Below are positions 40,926-49,533 of a stretch of 64,000 bases of DNA, piece by piece. Source of the DNA: Rhodobacteraceae bacterium Araon29. Its GTDB lineage: Bacteria > Pseudomonadota > Alphaproteobacteria > Rhodobacterales > Rhodobacteraceae. The notes beneath the pieces are model-generated. The model did not search any database, was not told the origin of the DNA, and saw only the letters and a list, made by a program, of their open reading frames with translations. How positions within the stretch are numbered: position 1 is the first letter of the stretch; the number at the start of each line of letters is the position of its first letter. The stretch covers positions 1,417,501 to 1,481,500 of the forward strand of contig CP046865.1 of the NCBI GenBank assembly GCA_039640505.1. Reading direction: 5' to 3'. The translations under genes and the position numbers were made by a program.

Positions 40926-41387
40926 ATGGAACTTCGCGCCCGGATTAATGCGGCCATGAAACAGGCGATGAGGGACAAAGCGACAGCGCGTCTTTCGACA
41001 GTTCGGTTGATTAATGCAGCCATCAAGGATCGGGATATTGCAGCCCGCTCTGAAGGAAACGATGAAGGCGTCGATGATGCCGAGGTTTTGGCGATTTTGG
41101 GCAAGATGACCCGCCAACGACAAGAAAGCGCCCGCACCTATGAAGAAGCCGGACGGTTTGATTTGTCAGAGCGCGAATTGGCCGAGATCAAAGTGATCGA
41201 AGAATTTCTACCGCGTCAATTGTCCCAAGATGAAATCGAAACAGCCATTGCAGTAGCGGTGGACAATATAGGCGCATCTTCTATCCGTGATATGGGAAAA
41301 GTCATGGGGGCTTTGAAAGCAAAATACACTGGCCAAATGGATTTTGGCGCGGTTGGTCCGCTGGTAAAAGGAAAACTATCCTCTTAA
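40926..41387 (+). CDS. GatB/YqeY domain protein
   Basis: A 153-residue all-helical protein of the YqeY family, which shares its fold with the tRNA-binding tail of GatB and GatE. The sequence begins ELRARINAAMKQAMRDKATARLSTVRLI and carries EEFLPRQLSQDEIE near 99 and GALKAKYTGQMDFG near 131, all family marks. The function is unproven; a role in tRNA binding is assumed from the GatB tail. The start ATG at 40926 has GAGGA 5 bases before it, whereas the earlier in-frame ATG at 40914 lies inside that ribosome site. It is transcribed alone, divergent from carA. Confidence 0.92.
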   Translation: MELRARINAAMKQAMRDKATARLSTVRLINAAIKDRDIAARSEGNDEGVDDAEVLAILGKMTRQRQESARTYEEAGRFDLSERELAEIKVIEEFLPRQLSQDEIETAIAVAVDNIGASSIRDMGKVMGALKAKYTGQMDFGAVGPLVKGKLSS

Positions 41388-41421
41388 CCATCGCCTACAC
41401 TGTTTAGAATGGCTGCATAGT

Positions 41422-41916
41422 CTATTGTTTGTATGCCTGCACGAGATGGCGCAAATCATCATAAAGTGCTTTACGTTCCTCTTCGCTCAGAAAAGCGCCG
41501 ATTTCGACCTCGCGCCCATTGCCGCTAAGCGTGACATAATTTGGCACTGGTCCGCCCTTGGGATGCATTTGAACTTTGGCCCAATACCCGTTGCATGACC
41601 AGCTTTGAGTGGCGCCAGAGGGATTTTGGCGTACTAATTCTATCTCTTCGCTGTCCAATGTGAGCTGCTCAAGAATCTGGCGGTTAAAATAGCTTCGGCG
41701 TAAAGCAACCCAAATCACTCCTAGTGTAACCATTAAAAACGGTAGCAACGCCCAAAAGACGACAGTCCCCATCAAGCCATATAGCGGCAGCGTGATAAGA
41801 GCGAAAGTTGCCAGAATAAACCCTGCAAACCCATTAGGCGGTAACGAATTATGTGGCCAAAGCTCAATTATCCGGCTCCCCGGGCTTTGCTGTTTTTGGA
41901 TCCAATCATATGGCAT
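41422..41916 (-). CDS. DUF2244-like membrane protein
   Basis: A 164-residue protein with two adjacent membrane helices (about 27-47 and 49-71) and a cytosolic C-terminal part. It contains SYFNRQILEQLTLDSEEIELVRQ and GREVEIGAFLSEEERKALYDDL, matching the DUF2244 family often found near cytochrome oxidase genes in alphaproteobacteria. Here ctaD lies 0.9 kb away on the same strand. The function is unknown. It converges on the YqeY-like gene. Confidence 0.8.
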   Translation of the reverse strand: MPYDWIQKQQSPGSRIIELWPHNSLPPNGFAGFILATFALITLPLYGLMGTVVFWALLPFLMVTLGVIWVALRRSYFNRQILEQLTLDSEEIELVRQNPSGATQSWSCNGYWAKVQMHPKGGPVPNYVTLSGNGREVEIGAFLSEEERKALYDDLRHLVQAYKQ

Positions 41917-42043
41917 AACGCAACCTATCTTTCCTCACCAAAAAGTAGTGAAGCGACGAACAAAGCAAAGGTGCCGCTTTGTCGCATGCATAATTTTGTA
42001 TGATGCGGGGGCGCTGGGTTCAATATAACCCTGATTGATAGAG

Positions 42044-42742
42044 CTAAGCCGAGGGTATTTTCGCGGTTTTTAAGAGTGAAATAAGCTCAGCCAGATGTAT
42101 GATTTCAAAGTCAGGTTTTATAGTCGGTGATGCAAGTTTCTGGCCTGGGTTGTACCAAACCGATTTTAAACCGGCTTGGTTGGCGCCGCTGACATCATTT
42201 GTTAGGCAATCGCCCACATGGATTACCCGCTCAGGTACGGTCAATTCCAATTTGGACAGCAAGACATCAAATATGCGCTGATCAGGTTTTTCATACGGAA
42301 AGTTTTCGGCCGAAATTATGATATCAAAGTATCGGCCAAAACCGAGTTTATTCGGGTTTGAGTTTCCATTGGTAAGGGCTGCAACCTTTAGCCCGCTTGA
42401 GAGTTTTTCCAGCATCGCACGCGCGCCTGGCATGAACTTTACAGAGCCAAATCGAACACGGGTGAACACATCAAGAAGTAAATCGGCAGTTCCCACGGAA
42501 AGGCCTCTGGCAGTTACGATTTGGCAAAATGAGGCATGCCTTATGGCAAGCATGCTAACTGCTTTGCCGGCAAAAGATTTCGCCACAAGATCGCGCTGGT
42601 GCTGAAATTCATTAATGCTGACCCTGTGGCCGGAATAGGCAAACAGCCAGTCTGACGCTGCTTGCAGCGCTTCATCAAGCGCTGCTTTAAAGTCGATAAG
42701 AGTTTGATCTATATCGAATGAGATGGCGTCAAAATGGGTCAC
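42044..42742 (-). CDS. HAD-superfamily hydrolase
   Basis: A 232-residue HAD subfamily IA protein. Motif I is ISFDIDQTLIDF at 7-18, motif II ALTNGNSNP near 121, motif III the Lys of FPYEKPDQRIF near 148 and motif IV VIHVGDCLTNDVSGANQAG near 171-189. A helical cap lies at 20-90. It is probably a small-molecule phosphatase; the substrate is not predictable. The start codon is GTG with no clear ribosome site. The ctaD terminator lies just upstream, so it should have its own promoter. Confidence 0.85.
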   Translation of the reverse strand: MTHFDAISFDIDQTLIDFKAALDEALQAASDWLFAYSGHRVSINEFQHQRDLVAKSFAGKAVSMLAIRHASFCQIVTARGLSVGTADLLLDVFTRVRFGSVKFMPGARAMLEKLSSGLKVAALTNGNSNPNKLGFGRYFDIIISAENFPYEKPDQRIFDVLLSKLELTVPERVIHVGDCLTNDVSGANQAGLKSVWYNPGQKLASPTIKPDFEIIHLAELISLLKTAKIPSA

Positions 42743-42782
42743 AAAAATAGTTTAAACACATAAAAATCATTTTAAGAATGCA

Positions 42783-42808
42783 AAAAGCCCCGAATTAACG
42801 GGGCTTTT
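42783..42808 (-). terminator. Intrinsic terminator of ctaD
   Basis: AAAAGCCCCG, a 5-base loop and CGGGGCTTTT make a near-perfect stem with A and T tails on both strands. It is 20 bases past the ctaD stop. Confidence 0.9.
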
Positions 42809-42828
42809 CTATGGAATTATCGCACGGT

Positions 42829-44517
42829 TTAATGTGCCGGTGCTTTGTCCCACTCTTCCTGCTTTGGAAGAATTTCAAAGGTATGCTCGGGCGGTGGAGA
42901 CGGCAAAGTCCATTCCAGCGTATCAGCATATTCGTTCCAGTAATTGTTTTCAGTCACTTTTGCGCCGCGCAGCAGCGAATAGGTGATGATCCCAATAAAG
43001 AATAGGAATGATGCAAAGGATAAGAACGCGCCAAAACTTGACCATTGGTTCCAATAGGCAAACACCTCTGGATAATCAATATAACGACGCGGCATACCCT
43101 GACGGCCCAAGAAGTGTTGCGGGAAAAACGTAAGGTTTGATCCGATAAACATCATCCAGAAATGCAGCTTACCCGCCCATTCAGGGTAATGCCGCCCGGT
43201 CATCTTGCCAAAATAAAAGTAAATCCCGGCAAAGATTGTAAACACCGCACCAAGCGACATCACGTAGTGGAAGTGTGCAACCACATAGTAGGTGTCGTGA
43301 TAGGCTCTGTCGATACCGGCCTGCGACAATACGATACCGGTTACACCACCAACTGTGAACAGAAACAGAAATCCAAAGGCCCAAAGCATTGGAGTTTTAA
43401 ACTCGATCGAGCCGCCCCACATCGTGGCAATCCAGCTAAAGACCTTAACCCCGGTGGGCACCGCAATCACCATGGTGGCCAGCATAAAGTAGGACTGCTG
43501 TGTCAGCGACATGCCAACGGTGTACATATGGTGCGCCCAGACCACAAAACCCAGCGCGCCAATGGCAATCAAAGCCCAGACCATCGGCAGATAGCCGAAC
43601 ACTGGCTTACGCGAAAAAGTGGCAATCACGTGGCTGATAATGCCAAACCCCGGCAGCACGATAATATAGACCTCAGGGTGGCCAAAGAACCACAGGATGT
43701 GCTGATAAAGGATTGGATCACCGCCGCCGGCAGGATCAAAGAATGTGGTGCCAAAGTTCCTGTCGGTTAGCAACATTGTGATCGCGCCAGCAAGCACAGG
43801 AAGCGCTAGCAAAATGAGCCATGCAGTAACAAAGATTGACCATGCAAACAGGGGCACTTTGAACAATGTCATACCGGGTGCGCGCATGTTCAAAAATGTT
43901 GTGATCATGTTAATTGCGCCCAGAATGGATGAGGCTCCGGACAAGTGCACCGCGAAAATCGCAAAGTCCATCGACAGTCCGCCCTCATTTACCGATAGAG
44001 GAGGATACAGTACCCAACCTACCCCAGAGCCAAGCTGATCATTTCCGCCGGGGGCCAACACTGAACAAATTGCAAGACTTGTTCCTGCAATGTAGAGCCA
44101 GAAAGACAGATTGTTCATCCGAGGAAAAGCCATGTCCGGTGCGCCAATTTGAAGTGGCATGAAGTAGTTGCCAAACCCTCCAAACAGCGCTGGAATAACC
44201 ACGAAGAACATCATCAAAATACCGTGAGCCGTGACCAGCACGTTCCAAAGGTGGCCATTTGGAGCATAGCAGTTGGTGCCGCCTGACACCAATCTCGCTG
44301 CGGCCTCTCCGGCTTCGTTGAGGCACATATACTGAACCCCGGGGTTCATTAGCTCCATCCGCATGTAAACGGTGAAAGCGACCGCGATAAACCCGACAAG
44401 GGCTGACGAGATAAGGTAAAGTATGCCGATATCTTTATGGTTGGTTGACATGAACCAGCGTGTGAAAAACCCGCGATGATCTTCGTGCTCGTGGCCCTGG
44501 ATGGCTGCGTCTGCCAT
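42829..44517 (-). CDS. ctaD: Cytochrome c oxidase subunit I (aa3 type)
   Basis: Catalytic subunit of the aa3 terminal oxidase in the inner membrane, reducing O2 with electrons from cytochrome c and pumping protons. It has 562 residues and 12 predicted helices. The binuclear-centre block is [20 protein letters not shown] near 275-294 with the His-Tyr pair. WAHHMYTVG near 330 gives the two CuB histidines, and [17 protein letters not shown] near 410-426 holds the heme a and a3 ligands. A D-channel motif in [12 protein letters not shown] near 204 is visible. AGGAGG precedes the ATG. Subunits II and III are not nearby. An 11-bp inverted repeat lies just upstream in the leader. Confidence 0.97.
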   Translation of the reverse strand: MADAAIQGHEHEDHRGFFTRWFMSTNHKDIGILYLISSALVGFIAVAFTVYMRMELMNPGVQYMCLNEAGEAAARLVSGGTNCYAPNGHLWNVLVTAHGILMMFFVVIPALFGGFGNYFMPLQIGAPDMAFPRMNNLSFWLYIAGTSLAICSVLAPGGNDQLGSGVGWVLYPPLSVNEGGLSMDFAIFAVHLSGASSILGAINMITTFLNMRAPGMTLFKVPLFAWSIFVTAWLILLALPVLAGAITMLLTDRNFGTTFFDPAGGGDPILYQHILWFFGHPEVYIIVLPGFGIISHVIATFSRKPVFGYLPMVWALIAIGALGFVVWAHHMYTVGMSLTQQSYFMLATMVIAVPTGVKVFSWIATMWGGSIEFKTPMLWAFGFLFLFTVGGVTGIVLSQAGIDRAYHDTYYVVAHFHYVMSLGAVFTIFAGIYFYFGKMTGRHYPEWAGKLHFWMMFIGSNLTFFPQHFLGRQGMPRRYIDYPEVFAYWNQWSSFGAFLSFASFLFFIGIITYSLLRGAKVTENNYWNEYADTLEWTLPSPPPEHTFEILPKQEEWDKAPAH

Positions 44518-44538
44518 GTCTGCCTCCTAATTAAGTTG

Positions 44539-44585
44539 ACATTTGGCAAAGCGACTCAAAGCGGCGTTGCCTTCTTGCCAAATGT
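44539..44585. repeat. Perfect 11-bp inverted repeat in the ctaD leader
   Basis: ACATTTGGCAA (44539-44549) and TTGCCAAATGT (44575-44585) are separated by 25 bases, ending 21 bases before the ctaD start. The loop has a second TTGCC copy that could pair with the same arm. No T-run follows in the ctaD direction, so a 5'-UTR hairpin or protein site is more likely than a terminator. Confidence 0.55.
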
Positions 44586-44677
44586 TTTAGTGTGCATCGC
44601 ACCTAGGGGCAATGCACGACTTTGCCGCAGGGGGTGAAAAAATGACGCGGATAGAGCGATTTTTTCTCTCTCAAAAT

Positions 44678-45325
44678 CTAACCAAACACTTTGTCAAACT
44701 CTTGCTGCAACGCAACATCTATGTCTTGCAGGGTTATGGGCAATCCTAGATCGACCAAACTTGTGACCCCGTGCTGTGCGATGCCGCAGGGCACGATGCC
44801 ACTAAAATGCGAAAGATCGGGATCAACATTGATCGAAAGCCCATGAAAAGACACCCATTTCCGCAACCGGATACCAAGAGCGGCAATTTTATCTTCGGTG
44901 CGGCTTCCGTCGGGCAGGGGCGGCTTTTCCGGCCGTTCCACCCATACCCCAATGCGGCCTTCACGGGTTTCCCCGCGTACATTGAACTGATCCAGAGTGT
45001 TAATAATCCAGCGCTCAAGCTTTTGCACAAAATCACGCACATCTTTGCCGCGTTTGTTTAGGTCAAGCAGTACATAGGCCACCCGCTGGCCAGGCCCGTG
45101 ATAGGTGTATTGTCCGCCGCGGCGCGTTGCATAGACCGGAAAGCGATCCGGTTCTATCAGATCCGCCGCGCGGGCACTGGTGCCGGCAGTGTAAAGCGGC
45201 GGATGCTCAAGCAGCCAGATCGCCTCATCGGCGCGCCCCGCAGCAATATCGTTGACACGAACCTCCATCCAGTCGATGGCACTTTGATATTCGATCAACC
45301 GATCCGAGATAATCCATTCAACCAT
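44678..45325 (-). CDS. lipB: Octanoyl-[acyl carrier protein]:protein octanoyltransferase
   Basis: Moves octanoate from ACP to lipoyl domains, the first step of lipoate synthesis. It has 215 residues. The family blocks are [14 protein letters not shown] near 39-52, [21 protein letters not shown] near 69-88, [21 protein letters not shown] near 141-161 with the active-site Lys, and [15 protein letters not shown] near 172-186 with the catalytic Cys. The start at 45325 has AAGAGGG 5 bases upstream; 10 earlier in-frame codons are not needed. lipA is not in the window. It lies upstream of ctaD on the same strand with a 160-bp gap. Confidence 0.95.
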   Translation of the reverse strand: MVEWIISDRLIEYQSAIDWMEVRVNDIAAGRADEAIWLLEHPPLYTAGTSARAADLIEPDRFPVYATRRGGQYTYHGPGQRVAYVLLDLNKRGKDVRDFVQKLERWIINTLDQFNVRGETREGRIGVWVERPEKPPLPDGSRTEDKIAALGIRLRKWVSFHGLSINVDPDLSHFSGIVPCGIAQHGVTSLVDLGLPITLQDIDVALQQEFDKVFG

Positions 45326-45544
45326 GCGGCCCTCTTGGTTTACGAATGTGATCACATCCGAGCCGTTTTTAAATTTTGCAGAAACTGGAACTGCGCGGAT
45401 TTGACAGCATCATTAAAGGATTAGAGGCGAATTGCCAATCTGTCTTAGGCGACGGGGAATGTCCTGCCCCTATAAGGACATATTCGAGTGCTATGATCTT
45501 TCAAGCACCAAAACGCGCAGGCCATATGGGATCAAATAAAAATT

Positions 45545-46027
45545 ATGGAACTAATTTTACAAGCGCCGATACAAATAAAGTTTCATATCATCTGCGCGCT
45601 CTACGCTTTGATTATCGGCCCTGTGGCGATCTTTCGAAATCGACGCGATAAATTGCACCGCTGGCTTGGCTATAGCTGGGTTGTGGCGTTGGCGCTGACC
45701 GCGCTTAGCTCGTTTTTTATCTTTGGGTTTCGTATCTGGGGGCCTTTTAGCCCGATCCATCTGCTTTCTGTATTAACTTTTTTCGGCCTCGTGCGAGGGG
45801 TGCGGCTCATTCGGCAGGGCCGCCGGGCAGAACACGCCAAACAAATGCAAACGCTATATTTTCTTGCCTTGGGTATTCCGGGCGTCTTCACGCTTTTGCC
45901 GGGGCGAATGCTTAGCCATGCGCTCTTTCCCGGCTATGCGGTTTTGGGCTTTGCTTTGGCTGTTGCGCTTTTGGCGGTGGGAATATGGGTCTGGCGCCGG
46001 TTCGGACCACTACCGCGCGCGGGATGA
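45545..46027 (+). CDS. DUF2306-like integral membrane protein
   Basis: A 160-residue protein with about four membrane helices (near 12-30, 42-62, 68-85, 105-125 and a last one near 130-150). The motif NRRDKLHRWLGYSWVVALALTA near 32-53, with its conserved His, is typical of DUF2306-type proteins. The function is unknown. It starts 220 bp from divergent lipB and converges on the cyclase gene, leaving 30 bp. Confidence 0.72.
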   Translation: MELILQAPIQIKFHIICALYALIIGPVAIFRNRRDKLHRWLGYSWVVALALTALSSFFIFGFRIWGPFSPIHLLSVLTFFGLVRGVRLIRQGRRAEHAKQMQTLYFLALGIPGVFTLLPGRMLSHALFPGYAVLGFALAVALLAVGIWVWRRFGPLPRAG

Positions 46028-46057
46028 AAGTGCACAGGACAGTCGCAATCCGTTGAT

Positions 46058-47803
46058 TTAGCTCAAGCCAGCTTTTTCCATACCTTGAAGGATGATATCC
46101 CGCGCGAAATCCGGCACCACTTTGCCGTAATCTTCTCGCGATGTGATATCTGGCCGCATTTTACGGAAGAGTTCGAGCTTCTCTTTTGCTTCAGGCAACC
46201 TGTCAAGATTACCCAGGACAGCCACGAGAAAACCAATCAGCATATTATTATTTGGATCTTTGGAAATCGCCCGTTGAATTTGCTCATAGGCCTCATCCAT
46301 ACGATCATTCACCATCAAAAGGCCAACCTCGAACTGCGGCCATTCCTCAAGTTCTGATGGATCTAGAAACTTGACTTTTTCCAAATATTCCAGAGCGCTC
46401 TCAATATCGTGATTAAGCGCGCTGACCAAACTTTGATTAAATGCGGTCTGCGCATTGTTTGGGTTCACGTCAGAGGCCAGTTTTGCATAATGGCCTGAAT
46501 TGACGACATCGTTGATCGACATATAGTAGGACGCCATACAATTAAGTGCATCGGAATTGTTTTTATCGCGATTGAGAATATCTGTCGCAATTTCAAAGAT
46601 TTGTTTGGAAATTCTATCGTGATGCTTGATATTTTTTGGACTATACCGCTCGCGGATCAAAGTTCGGCATTTAAGCGCATAGGGATCTACAAAATTATTA
46701 TCCGCTGCAATGGCCTGATCGCAGAGCTGGTGGATTTCTTCGGTATCTGAGCGTTTATTGAAAAGATCAAGCGCCCTTAAATAGGTATCCCAAGCCGAGG
46801 CGCTGGTGGCAGATTTGGTCAGCACTTTGGCACGTTCCTCGCTGCGAATGGTTGGGTTAACCTTGCGCGCTATGGCCAGCGAAATTTCATCCTGAACATC
46901 GAAAATATCATCCATCGGCCGATCCCAGCGGTCTGACCAGATTTGTTTATCCTGCTCGGCATCAATCAGGCTTGCACTAATGCGGACTTTATTGCCGCCT
47001 TTGCGAATGCTGCCTTCAACAAGGTAGCGTACATTGAGTTTTTCGGAGATCTCGACAGTGGTTAGAGTGGTGTCTTTGAAGCTAAAGCTTGAGTTCCGGG
47101 AAATGACCGGAAAGGTTTTCCAAAGTGAAAGATGCCCGATAATATCTTCGGTTACCCCATCGGCAAAATACTCTTGCTCTTCATCGTTGCTCATGTTTTT
47201 GAACGGTAAAACTGCGATTGCAGGTGGTTTGCCACCCTCGGCTTGCGGCTCGACTGGCTTATCTTGCAATTCTCTGACGGCCATGCCCTCAAAGGTCATG
47301 TCAAAGGCATGTACAACGGTGTTTTTGACCTTTTGATCCCCAAGGTCCTTAAACGCCAGGTCAACCTTTTGACTGACAAAATCATGAATGCTTTTTGAAA
47401 GGCACACACCGTCCGGTTGCGACAGCGCTTCGAGCCGCGCGGCGACATTCACCCCGTCACCATAAAGATTATCGCCCTCGACGATCACGTCGCCCATATT
47501 CAAGCCCACGCGAAAGTGCATTTCCGCCGAACTATCCACCGAGGCATTGCGCTCTTTGATCAGCTTTTGAAATTCGGCGGCGCAAATAACCGCCGAAACG
47601 GCGCTTGGAAATTCGGCAAGTACTGAATCCCCCGCGGTGTTGAAAATTCTGCCGCTGTGCTCTTGGAACAAATTATCCAAAATAGCCTTACAGGCGCGAA
47701 AGCTTTGCAGCGTTTGGTCTTCGTCGCGTTCCATTAGCTTGCTGAAACTCACCACATCGGTGACAAAAATAACAGCGATTTTACGGATGATTTTATCTGA
47801 CAT
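46058..47803 (-). CDS. Class III adenylate cyclase with TolB-like and TPR regions
   Basis: A 581-residue protein. Residues 8-175 are a class III cyclase catalytic domain, with metal-binding D16 (FVTDVVSFSKLMERDE) and D59 (TAGDSVLAEF), and the transition-state Asn/Arg in YGDGVNVAARLE near 126-137. Residues 195-310 resemble the TolB N-terminal/FlgO-like fold (PPAIAVLPFKNMSNDEEQ; VRYLVEGSIRKGGNKVRISA). From 320 to 570 lie several TPR-like helical repeats. This architecture is common in alphaproteobacteria; it has no transmembrane segment. It should make cAMP, or possibly cGMP. The upstream frame begins with TTG; the ATG at 47803 is where homology starts. Confidence 0.87.
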   Translation of the reverse strand: MSDKIIRKIAVIFVTDVVSFSKLMERDEDQTLQSFRACKAILDNLFQEHSGRIFNTAGDSVLAEFPSAVSAVICAAEFQKLIKERNASVDSSAEMHFRVGLNMGDVIVEGDNLYGDGVNVAARLEALSQPDGVCLSKSIHDFVSQKVDLAFKDLGDQKVKNTVVHAFDMTFEGMAVRELQDKPVEPQAEGGKPPAIAVLPFKNMSNDEEQEYFADGVTEDIIGHLSLWKTFPVISRNSSFSFKDTTLTTVEISEKLNVRYLVEGSIRKGGNKVRISASLIDAEQDKQIWSDRWDRPMDDIFDVQDEISLAIARKVNPTIRSEERAKVLTKSATSASAWDTYLRALDLFNKRSDTEEIHQLCDQAIAADNNFVDPYALKCRTLIRERYSPKNIKHHDRISKQIFEIATDILNRDKNNSDALNCMASYYMSINDVVNSGHYAKLASDVNPNNAQTAFNQSLVSALNHDIESALEYLEKVKFLDPSELEEWPQFEVGLLMVNDRMDEAYEQIQRAISKDPNNNMLIGFLVAVLGNLDRLPEAKEKLELFRKMRPDITSREDYGKVVPDFARDIILQGMEKAGLS

Positions 47804-48183
47804 GGACGCGCTCTGTGCAGTTGAATGTAAAAGTTTTTGGGTAACGCTTTTGCGACAATATACAGTCAAAATGATAATTTAAACCAGTATTAATTATCTC
47901 TTTTTTGGGGTGTTTCGTATATATTTATGTTTCAATAATTTTTATTACTCAAAGTTGCGCTTAGTGATTTAGATGAAAAAACATGCGCCGCCCTGAAAAG
48001 TTATAATTAGCGTCTATTCGCTACCAATTTAGATATTCTGGGCAATTCCCTCGCAAAATAGAAGTTGGTTTGCCGCCCAGACACTGGCATGCATTTAAAC
48101 CCATAAAGGATGCGTGCCTTTAAACTTTTCAAACAATCGGCCGTAAAATAAAGAGGCACATACCCGATGAGAGAGGTGTCTCG
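47804..48183. other. Non-coding gap between the cyclase gene and a small ORF
   Basis: About 380 AT-rich bases that should hold the cyclase promoter on the minus strand and perhaps a promoter for the small plus-strand ORF. I see no RNA gene. A 69-codon minus-strand frame at 48007-48216 has no support. Confidence 0.45.
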
Positions 48184-48393
48184 ATGCAAATACCAACCCA
48201 CACTCTCGCGTCGCAATCTGTGGTTTCTAGTTTTGCGGTTGGCACAAAGGCAACGGCTAAAGCGGATAAATCAGGTCAGCAGCGCCGGAACAAAAAATAC
48301 AAGGCCAACGTCACGGTTTCGATAAGCGTCAAGCCGCATAAATCAAAGGCAAAGCACTTTGATTTTGAGGCATATCGTTCGCTTCATGGTTAA
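48184..48393 (+). CDS. Small basic hypothetical protein
   Basis: An open frame of 69 codons. The protein is very rich in Lys, Ser, Thr and Ala, with a predicted net positive charge (TKATAKADKSGQQRRNKKYK in the middle) and a short C-terminal FDFEAYRSLHG. There is no signal peptide or helix-turn-helix. GAGAGAGGTGTC lies just before the ATG, giving a fair ribosome site. I do not recognise a family. It could be a nucleic-acid-associated protein or not a gene at all. Confidence 0.4.
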   Translation: MQIPTHTLASQSVVSSFAVGTKATAKADKSGQQRRNKKYKANVTVSISVKPHKSKAKHFDFEAYRSLHG

Positions 48394-48402
48394 TCTGCAG
48401 GG

Positions 48403-48723
48403 TTAAATTGACTTGGCGTAGACCGTTTCAAGCGCAAACTCGATATTTTCATCGCGGCTTTCAAGTTTGGCAATTTCGTCACTATATTTTTGTGCAGAGA
48501 TTACTCTGTTGTTAAATTTGTTTTCTAGATTTTTATACTGCCGTTCGCGCAGAAGTTCATGCAGGTCAAAAAGTCGTGAATACCGAGTTTCCCGATGTTT
48601 TTTAAGCGCCAAAGACGGCTCGGTCCACATAAATTTGCAATAGGGGCAAATCTGTTTTGCCCCCGCAAAATCCACGCGCTTCGCAGGTTTGTTAACTTTT
48701 GCACAAGATGGACATTTAATCAT
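48403..48723 (-). CDS. Small zinc-ribbon protein with helical tail
   Basis: A 106-residue protein. Residues 3-31 form a probable zinc ribbon with ligands C4-x2-C7 and C26-x2-C29 (IKCPSCAKVNKP; KQICPYCKFMW). Residues 40-100 are predicted helical and charged, likely coiled-coil (LHELLRERQYKNLENKF; KYSDEIAKLESRDENIE). I cannot name a family. Proteins of this shape often bind nucleic acids or act as small partners of larger complexes. The ATG lacks a clear ribosome site. Confidence 0.6.
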   Translation of the reverse strand: MIKCPSCAKVNKPAKRVDFAGAKQICPYCKFMWTEPSLALKKHRETRYSRLFDLHELLRERQYKNLENKFNNRVISAQKYSDEIAKLESRDENIEFALETVYAKSI

Positions 48724-48783
48724 GTTCTGAGGTTTCTATATCCCATGGTTCTTTGCTATTACTGTATTTCAACCTGAGGCTAT

Positions 48784-49170
48784 TTACTCTGGCTCTGGTT
48801 CCTTTTTTGCGGCTTGGAAAAACAAATACATCAGGCCCAGCAAAACAATCATCATAACGGCCAAGCTGGCATCTACAGGTATTGCGCCAACTGCGGCATG
48901 ATATAGCGGCATTACTGCGAGAATAGCTTGCACCAAAAGCGCTGTAGGGGTTGCATCTTTTAGCCCATCCTCAGAGAGCCATCTGGGCAGCATCCAGAAT
49001 AAAAGACTGATACCTAACAAACCTGCGCCGTGATGCTCTGCCATAGTAACAATGCCAATAGAATGGTCCCAGCCATTCATGTTTGAAATCATCGGCCCAC
49101 CAAATAACATCATGAGTGCCATAACACCGTGGAGCACTGCAAATACTTTATAAAGGGTATCTAATTTCAT
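48784..49170 (-). CDS. Small integral membrane protein
   Basis: A 128-residue protein with four predicted membrane helices (about 5-25, 45-62, 76-95 and 102-119) and an acidic C-terminus (KKEPEPE). A histidine-rich stretch MAEHHGAGLLGISLLFW lies at the second helix. The layout resembles small DUF4345-type proteins, but I am not sure of the family. AGGATG sits 6 bases before the ATG. It is upstream of the zinc-ribbon gene on the same strand with a 60-bp gap. Confidence 0.7.
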   Translation of the reverse strand: MKLDTLYKVFAVLHGVMALMMLFGGPMISNMNGWDHSIGIVTMAEHHGAGLLGISLLFWMLPRWLSEDGLKDATPTALLVQAILAVMPLYHAAVGAIPVDASLAVMMIVLLGLMYLFFQAAKKEPEPE

Positions 49171-49533
49171 GGAGGCATCCTTGGATAAGAATTTTTTAAT
49201 TAATAGTTACTAAAATTTTTTTCAAAGCAAAGGTTTTTGGCTGTCTAGTTGAATAAATTAATAATTTTTCGGATATTTATATTTAAATGCTTAAATTTTA
49301 GGTACTTTTCTATTTATAAAACCTACTGCTTAATTTTGCTTTAGGCAGTTGTTTTATTGACTATTGTCTCTCAAGTGCGCGACTTTAGCTATGCGTGATA
49401 TTCTTTTGGCTAAAAAATCAGGGCATTTTAGCCAAGACCGCTTTTCCTCACGTTATACAAAAAAATCTACACTCTATCTATTTTTTCGATAACCTAGGCA
49501 AAGCACACCTTCAGCCCAAGGAGAGACCGCACA
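49171..49533. other. AT-rich intergenic region before the acyl-CoA ligase
   Basis: About 360 very AT-rich bases between divergent genes. They must contain both promoters. A TTGACT at about 49357 has no good -10 partner. I see no hairpin with a T-run and no RNA gene. Confidence 0.45.

Noticed and set aside
43162-43770. Plus-strand frame of 202 codons
   Set aside because: It is antisense to the strongly conserved ctaD and has a low-complexity His/Lys/Gln-rich composition.
48007-48216. Minus-strand frame of 69 codons
   Set aside because: No ribosome site or family likeness, and it overlaps the start of the better-supported small plus-strand ORF.
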